A stretch of 64,000 nt of DNA from Limnanthes douglasii subsp. nivea (lineage: Eukaryota; Streptophyta; Magnoliopsida; Brassicales; Limnanthaceae): the NCBI GenBank assembly GCA_036936605.1, contig JAUPFV010000001.1, positions 215,541,530 through 215,605,529 on the forward strand. Reading direction: 5' to 3'. Both the position numbers and the translations under genes were made by a program. Shown one piece after another: positions 21,451-33,426 of this stretch. The notes below the pieces were generated by a model. That model was given only the letters and a program-made list of their open reading frames with translations, ran no database searches and was not told where the DNA came from. The first letter of the stretch is position 1. The number at the start of each line of letters is the position of its first letter.

Positions 21451-23853
21451 TTCCTCATTGATCCGGACTGCCCCCAGCGTTTGAGGGGCCAGTGTTGTTG
21501 CATAACACTCTCTTGCTACCTTTTGGCTTCTTCGAACAACTCCCACTTGTCCTTGCACAACATACTTCAAACATTGGTGGACTGTTGAAGCCACAACATG
21601 CATCCTGGAGAGCCAAGATCTCCCCCGAATAGCATTATAACAAGTGGGACAATCCACCACAATAAAAAGTATTCTAACCATCTTTTTAAAAGGGTCTTTG
21701 CCCAACAAAACCTCCTCCTCGAACTCCCCAATCACATCTGCTGAGCTTCCAGTGAAACCAAAATTTGACATGTTCGAACACTGAATTACTGACGGATTTT
21801 TATGTTTTTGTAGGAAGTTAAAAAGAGAATATTGGCTGAACTTCCGGTGCCCACCAAAATTCGTCTTATATCATTGCCCCCAATGGATGCTCCTATGACA
21901 ACATCATCTTCACGAGGACCAGCAATGTCCCTGAAGTCGTCCTCATCGAAAACAATGAAAGGAAAAGGAATTTGTGATTGATATGAAGTCATGCCTCCTT
22001 CCAGTTGGGTAGTTAAAGTATGAACGTGCCTCTTTCTTGAAGAAGCAGTTGGTGCAGTCATGGTGTCTCCCCCGAATATTGTACGTGACTCAAAAAAGCT
22101 AATAAGTCCGGAAACCGTCTTGCAATGTTCTGTGATAACACCCACTTTATTCCGGGTTGGACCAGGATCTAAATAATCTGATTCTACATCAAATATTTCG
22201 ATTATTACCATAGCCCCATCCGGAGCCGATGTGCCTGCATTGTTTGGACCAGCCCGATGAGCATTATCAGGCTTATTTCCACTTCTTCTTTTAACATACG
22301 CTCCCAACTTTCCTCTTTCAATCAAATTCTACACTTCTTGTTTCAACGCAATACAATCCTCAGTGTTATGGCCAATATCATGGTGATACTGGTAGAAACA
22401 ATTATTACGGCTCTCCCTAGGAGATTACAATACAGCCGACCTTCTATAGTGTACTTCGTCTTTTGTTTTGTCATAAATGGTGGCTATATTTTCTTTCAAC
22501 TCATCAAACCACTCCGGTTGAACCCAAGGCCCCCGCTTAGATTGCTGGCTCTGGGCTGGTGCAGCTGGATGAGACTGAGCTTTAGCTCTTTTATGACCCT
22601 GTCCGGCTTCCTTGGCCTTGTTCCCGGACTGGTTCTGGTTTTGATTTGGTGCAGCTGGAGCAGACCTCACCTGTCTGTACACCATGGTTTTCTTTGTTTC
22701 ATCCATATTAATCTGTTTACCAACCTGATTCAGTAGACCTCCCCACGTCATGACCTTCTTCCTGGTTACTGAATCAGCCAAGTTTCTAGGGTTCAAGCCC
22801 TGCCTCAAAGAAGTTATTGCTACTTGTTCAAAGCAATCAGTCAATCCATTCTTGGTATTTACAAAACGACTTATGTATTCTTTTAAGGATTCATTTGGTT
22901 TTTGGGCACAATGGATAATTGTGTCTCCATTGCCCTTTACTTCCTTACTTCCAACAAACTGCCTCCGAAAGGCCACCCAAAAAGTGTCAAAATTTCTGAT
23001 GCAGCCTCGTGGCAAACTGTTGTACCACTTCAGAGCACTCCCCGTAAAATATTGGGAGAATGCTCTACAAAGCAATTTATCGTCATCATCAAAATTCATC
23101 ATAAATTTTTTAAATTGTTCCAAGTGGTTATCCGGATCTTTACTGCCATCATATTTTTCCATTTTTGTACTCTCAAACCTCTTGGGCAGGTTTCCGGATA
23201 ATATCTTGGAGGACAATGGAGATTGTCTCCAATTCCGGCCACGACTAAATACAGTATCTTCGTTGGGAGTTGCAAAGATACCTGGCTCATCATGGAAAGC
23301 AAAAGGATCCATTAACAAACGGTCTACGTGCCCCCGACCATGACTATAACTGTGAGACGACCCTTTACCCAGATGCCTCTTTAACCTTCCATGCCTGTCC
23401 CTTTTTCTTGAGTGCTTTTTTACCAACTTTTGTTTCTTTTTAGAACGGCCTTCATCACTACTGGATGACAAGGACTTTTCAACTCCATCTTCATTTGAGG
23501 AGCTACTAGAAGACTCTGAGTCTGAATCTGAGCTCTCCACCGGTTTAGACCGGTGAGACTTTTTTGAGCTAGCATGAGTCTTTTTTTGCACTCACATGGG
23601 TCTTTGATGGCTCATGCTCTCGTGGATTTTCAGTATGATGAGCTGCTGAAGCCTTAGACTTCTCTTTTGTGCCCATCTCTGCCCTCTTGGCAGCCCTCAA
23701 AGATTCTATTTCGACCTTCAACCTATCTCGCTCCTCAATCGTATATTCATCATTCCCCCCCACCACTTCTGTCAAAGCTGGTGGCACTTCTTGCACGTCC
23801 GGATTCATCTGAACTGGTTTTTCTTGATGGTTTTGAATGCTAGATTCAGACAC
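21448..23853 (-). pseudogene. Gag-protease of element A, decayed
   Basis: The start is the ATG at 23853. A one-base gain in an A run near 23585 shifts the frame. The Gag core follows: PFAFHDEPGIFATPNEDTVF, KMEKYDGSKDPDNHLEQFKK and LKWYNSLPRGCIRNF. TAA at 22425 and a TAG near 22330 replace glutamine codons around the zinc knuckle. The aspartic protease reads RRILVGTGSSANILF, with the catalytic Asp of DTGSS replaced by Gly. A one-base loss near 21785 shifts the frame again before the C-terminal part ends at the conserved TAG (21448-21450). In intact form Gag forms the particle and the protease matures the polyprotein. Confidence 0.9.
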
Positions 23854-23859
23854 CTTCTC

Positions 23860-23877
23860 CTCCCACTGTCGTCGCCA
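23860..23877 (-). other. Primer binding site of element A
   Basis: The minus strand reads TGGCGACGACAGTGGGAG, three bases inside the 5' LTR border. TGGCGAC starts the complement of tRNAs ending GTCGCCA; from knowledge of plant tRNAs, tRNA-Arg is the likely primer. Confidence 0.65.
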
Positions 23878-23880
23878 ATT

Positions 23881-24256
23881 TGGTGTGGATTATTTTCAAC
23901 CGAGGGTAATTTTGTCTAGAGTTTTGTGATGTTTCAAGGGTATTTAATGCTTAAGTAGTTTGTAGTGAGAGATTTGAGATGTCTGGTTGTATTAAATGTT
24001 CATTACCCTCATTAATGAAAGTGGTTGGGTATTTATACCCTTAATTATGGGATATATGGGCTTTCGGGTCACACTTATGAATTCGGGTCGAGTTCAATGA
24101 CTCATTAGTTTTTAAGCAGATAGGTAATTAGCTTAGTCATGAGGTGATTTATTTTTTAATACATTAGTCAAGTTCGGATGGTTCAGTGGGTGGTTTTTAT
24201 CCGAATTACCCATGTCCGGTTCCTACAGTGAGTGGTGAGAAAATCCGCACTCATCA
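23881..24256 (-). repeat. 5' LTR of element A (376 bp)
   Basis: The partner of 14290-14665 with about 25 substitutions and no length difference. It is followed by the duplicated target ACGTG at 24257-24261 and preceded inside by the primer site. Confidence 0.95.
24030..24037 (-). promoter_or_regulatory. TATA box in 5' LTR of element A
   Basis: The minus strand reads GGGTATAAATACCC, a near-palindrome. It is conserved at the same place in the LTRs of B and C, so it is the probable core promoter for the genomic transcript. Confidence 0.65.
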
Positions 24257-24261
24257 ACGTG
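24257..24261. repeat. Target site duplication, right, of element A
   Basis: ACGTG, identical to 14285-14289. Confidence 0.9.
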
Positions 24262-24734
24262 TATTATATTTTCTTTTATTTTACATAAACTTTATTGTTA
24301 ATATCTTTTACATTCGCAACCATATACAAAAGTATTTCTTTTTTTTTTATATAGAAATTCAAGTTATTTTTCCATGGATAAATCATTTTAGATAAATATT
24401 TGATTTTGTAGCATAAATTATATATAATCCAGCATATGATTTTTATAGTTAACAAATATACCCGTACCGTTAGTTTGATTGATTATTTTCTTCAGGTCGA
24501 GGTTACTTTATTTAATTATTTAGGAATAAAACCTGTTTTAAGAGGTTTTAAAATGGTTGGTGCTTTTTTTTAAAGTAAACTAAAAAATATTTGAAAACAT
24601 AAATAATTTTCTATGTATAGGAAACTCGCGAAATAACTTTTACGTTTATTTATTAAAATTAAAAATATAATTTTGTTACTAAATAGAAGACTATTAGGTA
24701 AAATTGAAGAATTATAGAAGACTAAAATAGAATA
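24262..24734. other. AT-rich DNA, possible end of LINE-1
   Basis: The first bases should continue LINE-1 after the element A insertion. No coding motif or clear poly(A) end is seen, apart from a T run near 24341-24350. No gene is supported. Confidence 0.4.
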
Positions 24735-25544
24735 TTGTTAAACAATAATATTGATGTCCTGACTTCTGATCATCCCTCAGAAGAAACAAGTGATGATGAA
24801 ATCAGCGTAACAGATAATGTTTCAATGGAGGTTCAAGCTTCTGAAATCTCCACTCAAGAACAGGAGCACATTGCTAAGGAAGAAATGGTTGTGAATGGAA
24901 ATGATGACTCCTGTTCTGATAATGTTTCAATGGAAGTCCAAGCTTTTGAAATCTCCACTCAAGAAGGTGATGATATTGGTGCAGAGGAAGTAACTGAGAA
25001 CGGAAATGATAACGGTGATTTCATGAATTCTGACTATCCATCTGAAGAAACAAATGCTGATGAGATTAGTGTAACAAATGACATTTCAGTGGATCTTGCT
25101 AAATCACCAGGAATTTTGAGTTCCACAGCTGCTAGTTCCCTTAACGATAATGTAACTAGCAAGTATGAAATCGTGTTTAATGATGAGACAATGGAGGATG
25201 ATTCAGTTAAATCACCAGCACTCAACAAAGTCAATGAAAACGTGCAGCAACTTGTTGCCGAAGAAAGAGCTCCTCTCGTTAGCCAGTTTCCGCGGCCAAA
25301 TCTCCCAACCCCGGAAAAACCTTCTATCAACAAGCTGGTGCCGGCACAGAATCTGTCCGTTGTAGCAGACGACAACAACAAAGAAAATGCTGAGAACATG
25401 ATGGAATCTAAGGTTCAGGCAACTAAGAAGCAAGTTGATTATGAATCAGCTAGTCTAAGACAACTAACAAAAATGGTGAAAGAAATGTAATTAACCAACA
25501 AATCAAAAAAGGATGAAGATAAACAAGTTCCCAAGTTGAATTGA
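24735..25544 (+). pseudogene. Acidic repeat-containing gene remnant (family not recognised)
   Basis: The open frame runs to TAA at 25488-25490. It stays open past this stop (LTNKSKKDEDKQVPKLN) to TGA at 25542-25544, so the TAA may be a nonsense change. There is no ATG at the left edge, so this looks like one exon or a truncated copy. The protein is acidic and has an internal repeat: DHPSEETSDDEISV and DYPSEETNADEISV, and DNVSMEVQASEISTQE and DNVSMEVQAFEISTQE. The C-terminal part is Pro-rich then basic (SASLRQLTKMVKEM). Codon use and composition differ from the elements around it, so it may be a host gene fragment. I do not recognise the family. Confidence 0.5.
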
Positions 25545-27240
25545 TGAACAGATTTCCGGACAGAATAGAGTGGCCTTGCAGACATTGTCGGAAAATAACT
25601 AGCTAGGACAAGTAATGTGTTCAAGAGATCAATCCAAGGGAGCAGGCTTTTTTAGTTGTGCTTGGGATCAACCAGTTTTGTTTTCTTGTTGTCTGTCTAA
25701 TATTATAGACATTTTATTTTCTTCTTCATAAGCAAACTGGGGACCAACTTTGGTTTGCCTCCATTTTATGTCTATTATTATAGACATTACTTTCTTATAT
25801 ATACTGGGCGTAAAACAAATATCATTTGGGAACCAAACTTTGGTTTGCCTTCTGTACACATCTCATATTATAAAGTTTTGATGAAAAAAAAAAAAAAGAA
25901 TATTGTTAATATACGAAAAACGGTTTTAATAAAAATAATAAGTGAAGCATTATTGTGCAGCAAGTGATATACATAGAATTGTATTTGTTTTTTTAACCTA
26001 AAAAACGTGGGCTAGTAACATCATATTTGTTCTGACTCGTGTTTTTATGATATTCTTATTGCTACTATTATTGTATTCTTTTTCTTGGCTAATGTAACTC
26101 ATTCTTCGATCTTGATTAATGTATTTTCTTGTTTTGTTATTTATTCAATTGATTACCTGTCATTTATTATTTCTCAAAATTAAGCAAGATATTCAAATTA
26201 AGATGTAAAGATGAAAACGAAGTTCAGGTTTGAATAAAGCATTACATACAATTAAAAACATATGTAACAATATTATCTAACAATATATTCTTATAATGCT
26301 ATGTGATTTCAACATAAGAGCACGTACAATTTAAAATTATATGTTTCATTCAAATATGGGATTGATTAATTATATATGGGTAAAAACCGATTCAATAAGA
26401 GATCGATTCAAGAAGAGATCTAAAGATTCCAATAATTTTTTTTAAAGTAGTCGAATTAGTTGAGTATTGCATGAGTAATCTATGTTTGTGATTAAAGGTC
26501 ATAAATTTGAATCATTTTACATACTTTTTTTTTCTTTTGCTGATTCTGTCATCTCATATGGTTTACCTTCTGGCGTTGGTCTCCAGGGTATTGCTTCGGA
26601 CCGAGGATTTACCCTATGCTTACTCGTTGAGTAATGGCTGCTGGTTCCTTAAAAAAACTCTAAAATACGGAATTAAACAAAAGGCAAAGTAAATACGCCG
26701 GCTTTCTTCTTTTCCATTTCACAAATATTAGAGTAAACTGAGGTGAACAGAGCGAAGACTTAAGGAGACTATGAACATCAAAATTAAAATATGAGAAGTA
26801 ATCAGCTTCAAAGGTCTTTTGATGAAAAGAATGAAACTCTACTCTTTGAAGGAAGAAGAATGTTGATTTCGAATGAAATAGAATAACACAATAATTTTTT
26901 CGGCTTTGATTGTGAACAGAAACACTTAAAATTCATGAACGGAAGATGGATTCCCCGACTCCACATTCATACCATATGATAACTCCTGAAGCCCGATGTA
27001 AATGAAAAGGTAAAATAAAGCTTTAATATTTCTTTTTGGCAGAAAATCAAGCTTTGGGGGATTTCTTGTTTAGCCCTTAATCACTAGATTAACTGTTTTT
27101 CTTCCATCGGTATAAATGAAATCCAAAATTTATCAGAGAACAGAGATAACGAAGACGAAAAGACAACTTCATGGAGCTATAGAGAGCATGAAAGGAGTGT
27201 AAAATAGGTTAGCAATAACCTTTTATATATATATATGAAT
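25545..27240. other. Intergenic AT-rich DNA, no gene seen
   Basis: No convincing open frame, RNA gene or element end. A short near-repeat based on ACTTTGGTTTGCCT occurs near 25750 and 25840. Part of this stretch could be the 3' tail of LINE-2. Confidence 0.5.
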
Positions 27241-27244
27241 GATA

Positions 27245-30200
27245 GGACAGGGTGATTCGAAGTCATTCGCTGAAAAAGGTATAACATACATCCAGATTTT
27301 CTAGTAATGTTATAGCATTCAAGTGAGCAGGAGCTTGATTTTGAGTAAAATTAACTTTCATCTTGTATTTTAAAGTCCATTTCGCAAGTCATTCTGCAGT
27401 TGGTTTTGGCGAGCTATATTTAGGGTCTAGATACAAAGGATTGTTACATTTAGCTAGCATATTAACCAGCACTAAGGAGTCTAGTAATGCTCTTGTTTCA
27501 GCCAATAATGGAGAAAGTTTTCCAAATAAGTTGTTGGATCCCATGATAATGTCTCCAGTGTTATTGTGGATGATAAATCCACCACTAGAATCACTATTGC
27601 AAAGACATGAGGCATCCAAGTTCATCATAAGTCTACCGGGATTTGGGGCTTTCCGTTGTAAGTAACTTAGTTTTATTTTGTAGTTGAGATAATTTAAGCA
27701 ACGAAGATCAAAAGTTGATTTAGAGTCTTTATCCTAATGCTAATGATTGAGAAAGTTAGCATTACCAAGACAAAATAAAGCATGCTTAATATAGTTTATA
27801 GATGAATGAACATAATATTGGTTTCCTTTAAATTTAGCATTGTTCATGTTTTACCAAATAACCCAGCTGATTGTAGGAGGGAGTATATATCTTACATGAA
27901 CATTTTTGTGAGAAGACCAAAACCTGTTTCTGGTCATCTGAGCTATTCTCGTGAATCTGTCGATCTTTATATTGAACACATCTGCAAACTAAGACCAAAT
28001 ATGTTAAGCAAAACTATAGGAAATAAGTAGATGGTTAAAAGTTTCATATGCTTCACAAATTACATTTATAAACAGTGGTAAAAGGCCTCATTTGCATGAA
28101 AGAATCAATATGAATGTAATTATTTAGAACTTTCAAAAGAACAAAATAAAACTTCACAAGAGTAATAGTATTCTAATTTTTTCTAAATATATCAAATTGA
28201 TATGATGTTTTCGTAAATGGTTCCAATTATCTTTGATATTGAATTTGGATTCTTTAGAGAGCTTCCAAAGAATAATATCATCTTTATTATAGTTAATAGC
28301 AGTAGTTTTAATTAGATTTATTCTAGCATCAGATAAAAAACCACTGAACCTGTTGATGTTCCAAGAGTTGTCTAGCAAAAAAGAATTCACTTTTTAGTTC
28401 TATCCCGACTTTTATTTTCTTTATCATTCAAATCAATAATATAAGAGTGGTCATTCCAATTATCTAACCACAAATCCATCCTCCTTTGCCAAGTATCCAC
28501 CTAGTGTTAGGTTCAACAATGTCTTTAATAGCCGCAAGCCGTTTCCATGTAAGAAAGCCCTTGTTTTTGTAGTTTGCTTTGAGGAGGTGATAATTCTTGT
28601 AGTAGATATATTGAATTAGATTATATTAGTAGCTTTTGTTCTCTCTGAAATTAACCCATAGCTTACAAGATAAAGAGTCTTGAATGTCAAAAAGTTTTAT
28701 GATGTTCATCCCTCTTTTAGAAAAAGACTTGCAGACAGCAGACCAGCTACATCAATGAATCTAGTGATCATCTAAAGATGATCCTTAAATTTTTTATTAA
28801 AGGTTTTGTTGAGTCTATTAATGATGTTATTAGTTAAGTAACTACTCTGAATCCAATATATAGGAATAACAAGAAGAACATGATTGATAAGCACCAACCT
28901 TCTACTATATGATAAGTTTTTGTTTTTCAAATCTAGAATTTTGTTGTTGATTTTGTTTAAGAGAGAGCTATAGTTGTTGGCTCTCTTTTTGGTGCTTAAA
29001 GTAAGGCCCAAGTATTATATAGGAAGAAAATCAGAACTAAAACCAGTTTGGTTAGTAATTGAAGATATTATTCTATTAAGAAATCTGATAGAAGTGATTA
29101 TTTTGGTTTTGTCTTTGTTGATTACTTGACCAGATATATCTTGGTAGTTTTAAAAGAACCTGCTAAAACTGTTAATAGAGGAGCTAAGACCATTAGTAAA
29201 TATGAGTAGATCATCCGCAAATGCTAACATGGGATAATATAGTATGTTCTAGATGCATATTTCATTGATTTGTTGGCATTAAAAAAATGGTTTAAGCCCC
29301 ATAATAGGATTTCTTCACAACGATAAAGAGACTAGGGGAAAAAGGATCTCTTTGTCTCAAACCTCTCTTAGTGTTGAATTATCGTATTTTTCATTAATTA
29401 TAATTGAAATGAAAACAAATTGTATTAGCTTGCTTATAAGGTTAACAAACTGAAGAGAAAATGCAAATGAAAATAACACTTTAAGAATGAAAGCATGAGA
29501 CATTTTGTCAAATGCTTTTGACATGTCAATTTGAACATAATATTGCCAGACCTAGTTTTTCTGTTTAAATCATGAAGCAGTTTTTTTGCTATCAGAAAAT
29601 TATCATGAATAAATTTGTTTTTAATAAAACCTCATTGAGTTTCATATATTATTTTGGAAAGCAAATAAATAAATCTATTGTTCATGATCTTAGACAAGAT
29701 TTTATCTAGTAACGTGCACAAACTAATGGAATTAGACACAAACATGTGGCCATAATTTTGTGGGGAATATTATGGACTTGGATAAAGGAAGACATTGCAA
29801 GATAGAGATCTTTCTTAATGTTTTTTCAGCAAGTCTTGAATAAATAGTTGTTGAAGTCATCCATTTCAGCTACACTAGAAAGATTGAGGTTGGTGATGAT
29901 GTTGTAGATCTCATCTTCAGATGGAGTGTGCATAAGTAAGTCATTATCTTCTTTGGTTATTATTTTAGGAATATTGTTGAATATATCATCTTACATTTTG
30001 TTGTTTTCCTTCTCCAAAATTGAGTACGGATACCTGGTCAGGATCTCTTTGAAGTAGTTTTCAGTAGTCTAGCCTATTAAGTTGTTGTCATAGGTCCATT
30101 CATTGTCTACTTTGACGTTGTTGATTGAATTTTTATTTCTCTTCTTAGAAGCATAGGAATGATAAGTCTTGGTGTTCCTGTCACCTTCCTTAAGCCAATT

Positions 30201-31217
30201 AGTATAGAAATTTTGTTACCAATAGGATTCTTCCATTCTAAAAGCTTGATGGTGGAGATTATTAGCCTTGGAAGTCTCTATTTTAGTAGCATGAGTATTA
30301 GTTTCTTGATGGTCAATCTCAGTTTTCTTAACAACAGCTTACGTTACCTGGACTTTATCAAAGATTGTACTAAAATAAATGTTATTCCATAACTTTAAAT
30401 CCTTTTTTAATCTTCTTAGTTTGTGCTAGAATATGTAAAGAGGATAGCCTGTCATTATTTGATTCCAGTTGTGATCTATAAAGGTTAAGAAATCTTTATC
30501 CATTGTCCAAATGTTCAAAATTTTAAAGGTTTTCTTAGAGTTAAGCCTATCTTTATCTATGGAGACACATAATTGATTATGGTCATAACAAGTTCTAGCC
30601 ATGTGAAGGAATTAAGTATCTTTAAAACATTATGACCAAGCATTGTTATAGAGAGCTCTGTCTAAGCGCTTCCATTTGGAGTTGTTAGACCAAGTGAACA
30701 AAGATCCTGTATAACCAGCATCAACTAGGTGATAGTCTCTTACAAAATCATTAATAATTTCCAACTATTGTGACAGAATGAAGAGCAACCAATTTGTTCA
30801 TCTGAAGAAGAAACAACATTGAAGTCTCCCAAAATCATCTATTATTTAGTGAGGTTGGAGACATTCTTGAGTGAATTCCTTAGATCAAACCTGTTTGTTC
30901 TTTGATACTTAGCATAGACAATTATTAGAAGCAATTTATTATCTAAACCAACATAATCAATATGTAAGCATTGAGGATGATCCATCAAGATTTTAACTGA
31001 AAAATCATTACTCCAAAAAAACCAAATTTTATTAGAAATATTAGCAATAGAATTCGTGAAACCAATCTTATGCAGTACTGTCTAAATTACTTGAATTAGT
31101 AAGAGGTTCTTGGATAGTTACCAACTTGACCTGATTTTTTAGGATGGTAAATTTATGTCTTCTGATGGATGGCTTATTTATAATTCTTCGAATGTTCTAG
31201 CTAATCATTTTTATCAT
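27245..31217 (-). pseudogene. LINE-2 ORF2 (endonuclease, RT, RNase H), decayed
   Basis: It begins MIKMIS then TAG then NIRRIINKPSIRRHK at 31217. The stop is at the same codon as in LINE-1, where L1 endonucleases have Trp before the catalytic Asn. The endonuclease remnant spans about 31.2-30.4 kb and RT spans about 30.1-28.8 kb, with LTLSTKKRANNYSSLLNKIN and SRRLVLINHVLLVIPIYWIQ at 29010-28830. zf-RVT-like text is at 28390-28154. RNase H is at 27628-27250 (MNLDASCLCNSDSSGGFII, PLLAETRALLDSL). Frequent stops and shifts; inactive. Confidence 0.82.
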
Positions 31218-31257
31218 CTTTAGATGAAGAGGGGCCCAGTTTGTTGATCTCATAAAA

Positions 31258-31900
31258 TTATAGGGATTTGATAATGAGGATGTTGGGTTTTCTCTTCTTT
31301 TTAACATCTTTAAGCTTTCTGTTTAACACATCTTGGAATCCTTTATCAATCTCTTTTCTGTTAAGAACTGGAAAATATGGCATGGTACCAATGTTGTCTT
31401 GTATTGGATTAACATTTCCAGACATTAGGTTCTCATAATCTTGAGAAGTAAATTGATTGTTTCCATAATCTAGTGTTTGGATAACTTTGATTATTTCTTT
31501 AGCATCAGGAGATTGTTTATCTTTATCTTGTAAACGTTTTTTAATGTTGAACATTTCAGGGGATTCATGCTTTGCAGTTGAACTGTTCAGGGGATTCTGA
31601 TTTTAAGAGGGTGACCTATAATAGCTGTTATTATATGTATAATACTGTCATTGTGAATATATTCTAGCGGATTCTTGATCCTAATCCATACAAGAGTGAA
31701 TGATTTTTCATACTTAGAATTGAAATCAACATTCCACTTAAGCAGTTTCATAGATGATTCCCTAACAATCCAAAAAAATTCGGACCACATTTTACAAAGA
31801 TCCTCCTTTAAATTGAACTCTAGTAAAATATGTTTGGATTCCCAAACAACGACGCTGTAACCTCTCGATAGTTTCATTGAGCTCAAGAACTGATTGAGAA
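31258..31900 (-). pseudogene. LINE-2 ORF1 (DUF4283-like), decayed
   Basis: 31886-31587 encodes HILLEFNLKEDLCKMWSEFF, then VWIRIKNPLEYIHNDSIIH and GHPLKIRIP, parallel to the LINE-1 ORF1. 31554-31258 encodes the polar C-terminal part with NVNPIQDNIGTMPYF and RKEIDKGFQDVLNRKLK. The zinc knuckle segment is missing or degraded between the two pieces. Confidence 0.72.
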
Positions 31901-32156
31901 CTTTTTATTTTGGTAGACCTTTCAAAAATTTACCTATCGTAGTATATTTTGTATAACGAACAAGTTTGTCATTATTCTTTTGCGAGAATTGTATACAGGT
32001 GTGATCAAGAATTCTAGTATCGGAAAAATTATCGGAATTCTAGAATTTAATTCTAGTATTTCATGAGGCCTTTATGACTGTTTAAAATGTAATTGTTTCC
32101 AAAAAAGAACTTTGGCTAAGAAAAATAAACTTAATTTTTAACTTTAAATGCATATG

Positions 32157-32209
32157 TGGCACCTCATTAAAATCTTCCCAAGCCAACATAGGAGAAAATA
32201 ATATCCCCA
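32157..32209 (-). other. Conserved noncoding block after integrase, element E
   Basis: The plus strand reads CACCTCATTAAAATCTTCCC followed by AGCCAACATAGG, the counterpart of the blocks in A, B, C and copy 1. It survives although the coding parts are badly decayed. Confidence 0.6.
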
Positions 32210-32269
32210 TACATAAAATATGTAAAGAAGGAAACTATAATATCATAAGCATAAAAAATAAAAAAAACA

Positions 32270-33426
32270 CTCCCAATACAAAGACCTTCCTGGAGGCGAT
32301 ACGTACCTGGTTTAATTCTTTCGGTCAGTAAATAATGGCCTTCCCAGTTTGGAGTTTTTTTCCCAATCTCTTATCCTTCATATCTAAGAACACTTTCCTC
32401 AAAACTTTTTCTCCAACCTTGAAATCTCTTCGATTTAACCTCAAATTATAATGACTCATCATTAAAGTTTGATAGTGTTTCGAATTCAGATGCGCTCTAA
32501 CCCTTTTTTCCTCTATTAAATCGTTCTTATTGTTTATGTATTAGTATCCTCAGAATAATGAATTATTCTATAGGATGGCTGATTCCGAAGGGCATACATA
32601 ATCAATTCCATATAATGAATCAACTGGATTTTCTTGAGTTGCTTCTCTAGGTGTTATTTTATAAGCCCATAACACTTTTTACGAATAGCTAGGCCATTTC
32701 CCACAAACACCTGTCAAATGTTTCTTTGACCCTTCTAAAATAGACTTGTTAGTTACTTCCACCTGCATATTTGCTTGAGGATGAAACGGTATTGAAAAAT
32801 ACTGTATACTTCCCTTCGAATTCCATAAAGAAGTGGTTGTGCTATCGTTAAACCGAGGGCTATTATCCGTTGTAATCTTCTGAGGAACTCAAAAATGATA
32901 GCAAATATTATTCATAATAAACTTGATAGCATCTTTAGCTCTCCTACCTAATAATGGCTCAGCTTCAGCCCACTTCGCAATATAATGTACTGCCACAATA
33001 ATGGTTTGCGTCCTCTTGAAGCCGTGGGAAATGACCCTACTAGATCTATTCCCCAACTATCAAAGGGAGCCGCTTTGGAAATTGAGATTAACGGTACTGT
33101 CGTTTTATGGATTGAATTTGCAAATCGTTGACAAGTATCACAGCTTTGTACCAAATTTTTAGAATCACTCATTATTAAAGGCCAATAGTATGTTGCCAAC
33201 AAAACTCTCATTGGCAAAGCCTTGAATCCACAATGAGCAGAATCATCTCCATCTATTAGTTTAGATAAAAATTCCTGAGACTCAATCCTACCCAAACATC
33301 GTGATAATGGTTTAGTCAAAGAGTTCTTATATAACACTCCACCCAATATTATATAACCATGACCTTTATATCTCAACCGTTGAGCTAACTTGACATCTTG
33401 AGGTAATGTTACTCTAAGTAAAAACT
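32270..33426 (-). pseudogene. Integrase of element E, decayed
   Basis: Zinc-finger region 33376-33110: GVLYKNSLTKPLSRCLG, LIDGDDSAHCGFKALP and CDTCQRFANSIH. Core: WGIDLVGSFP, AKWAEAEPL, ITTDNSPRFND and HPQANMQVEVTNKSI. The C-terminal module (VLRKVFLDMKDKRLGK) ends in stops near 32300. Several stops and shifts; no function expected. Confidence 0.85.

Larger units (their letters stand above)
14290..24256 (-). mobile_element. Element A: Retand-like Ty3/gypsy, complete but decayed
   Basis: Read on the minus strand: 5' LTR 23881-24256, primer site, gag-protease, RT-RNase H-integrase, conserved post-integrase block, antisense aORF (on +), polypurine tract, 3' LTR 14290-14665. It is about 9.97 kb with a 5-bp target duplication. 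By eye the two 376-bp LTRs differ at about 25 sites (about 6.6%), against about 18 sites (3.9%) in element B, so A is older. Coding frames carry many nonsense changes and frameshifts. Confidence 0.95.
27245..31960 (-). mobile_element. LINE-2 (L1-type), near full length, decayed
   Basis: On the minus strand the order is ORF1 (31900-31258), ORF2 endonuclease (from 31217), RT, zf-RVT and RNase H (about 27630-27250). It is closely related to LINE-1 and LINE-3. The 5' border, next to the tail of element E, lies between about 31.9 and 32.1 kb. The 3' border is not marked by a clear poly(A). No target duplication was found. Confidence 0.85.

Noticed and set aside
22257..23343. Plus-strand open frames opposite gag of element A (also 54515-56270 opposite gag of B)
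   Set aside because: They mirror the gag coding strand and show no domain or intron logic, unlike the aORF.
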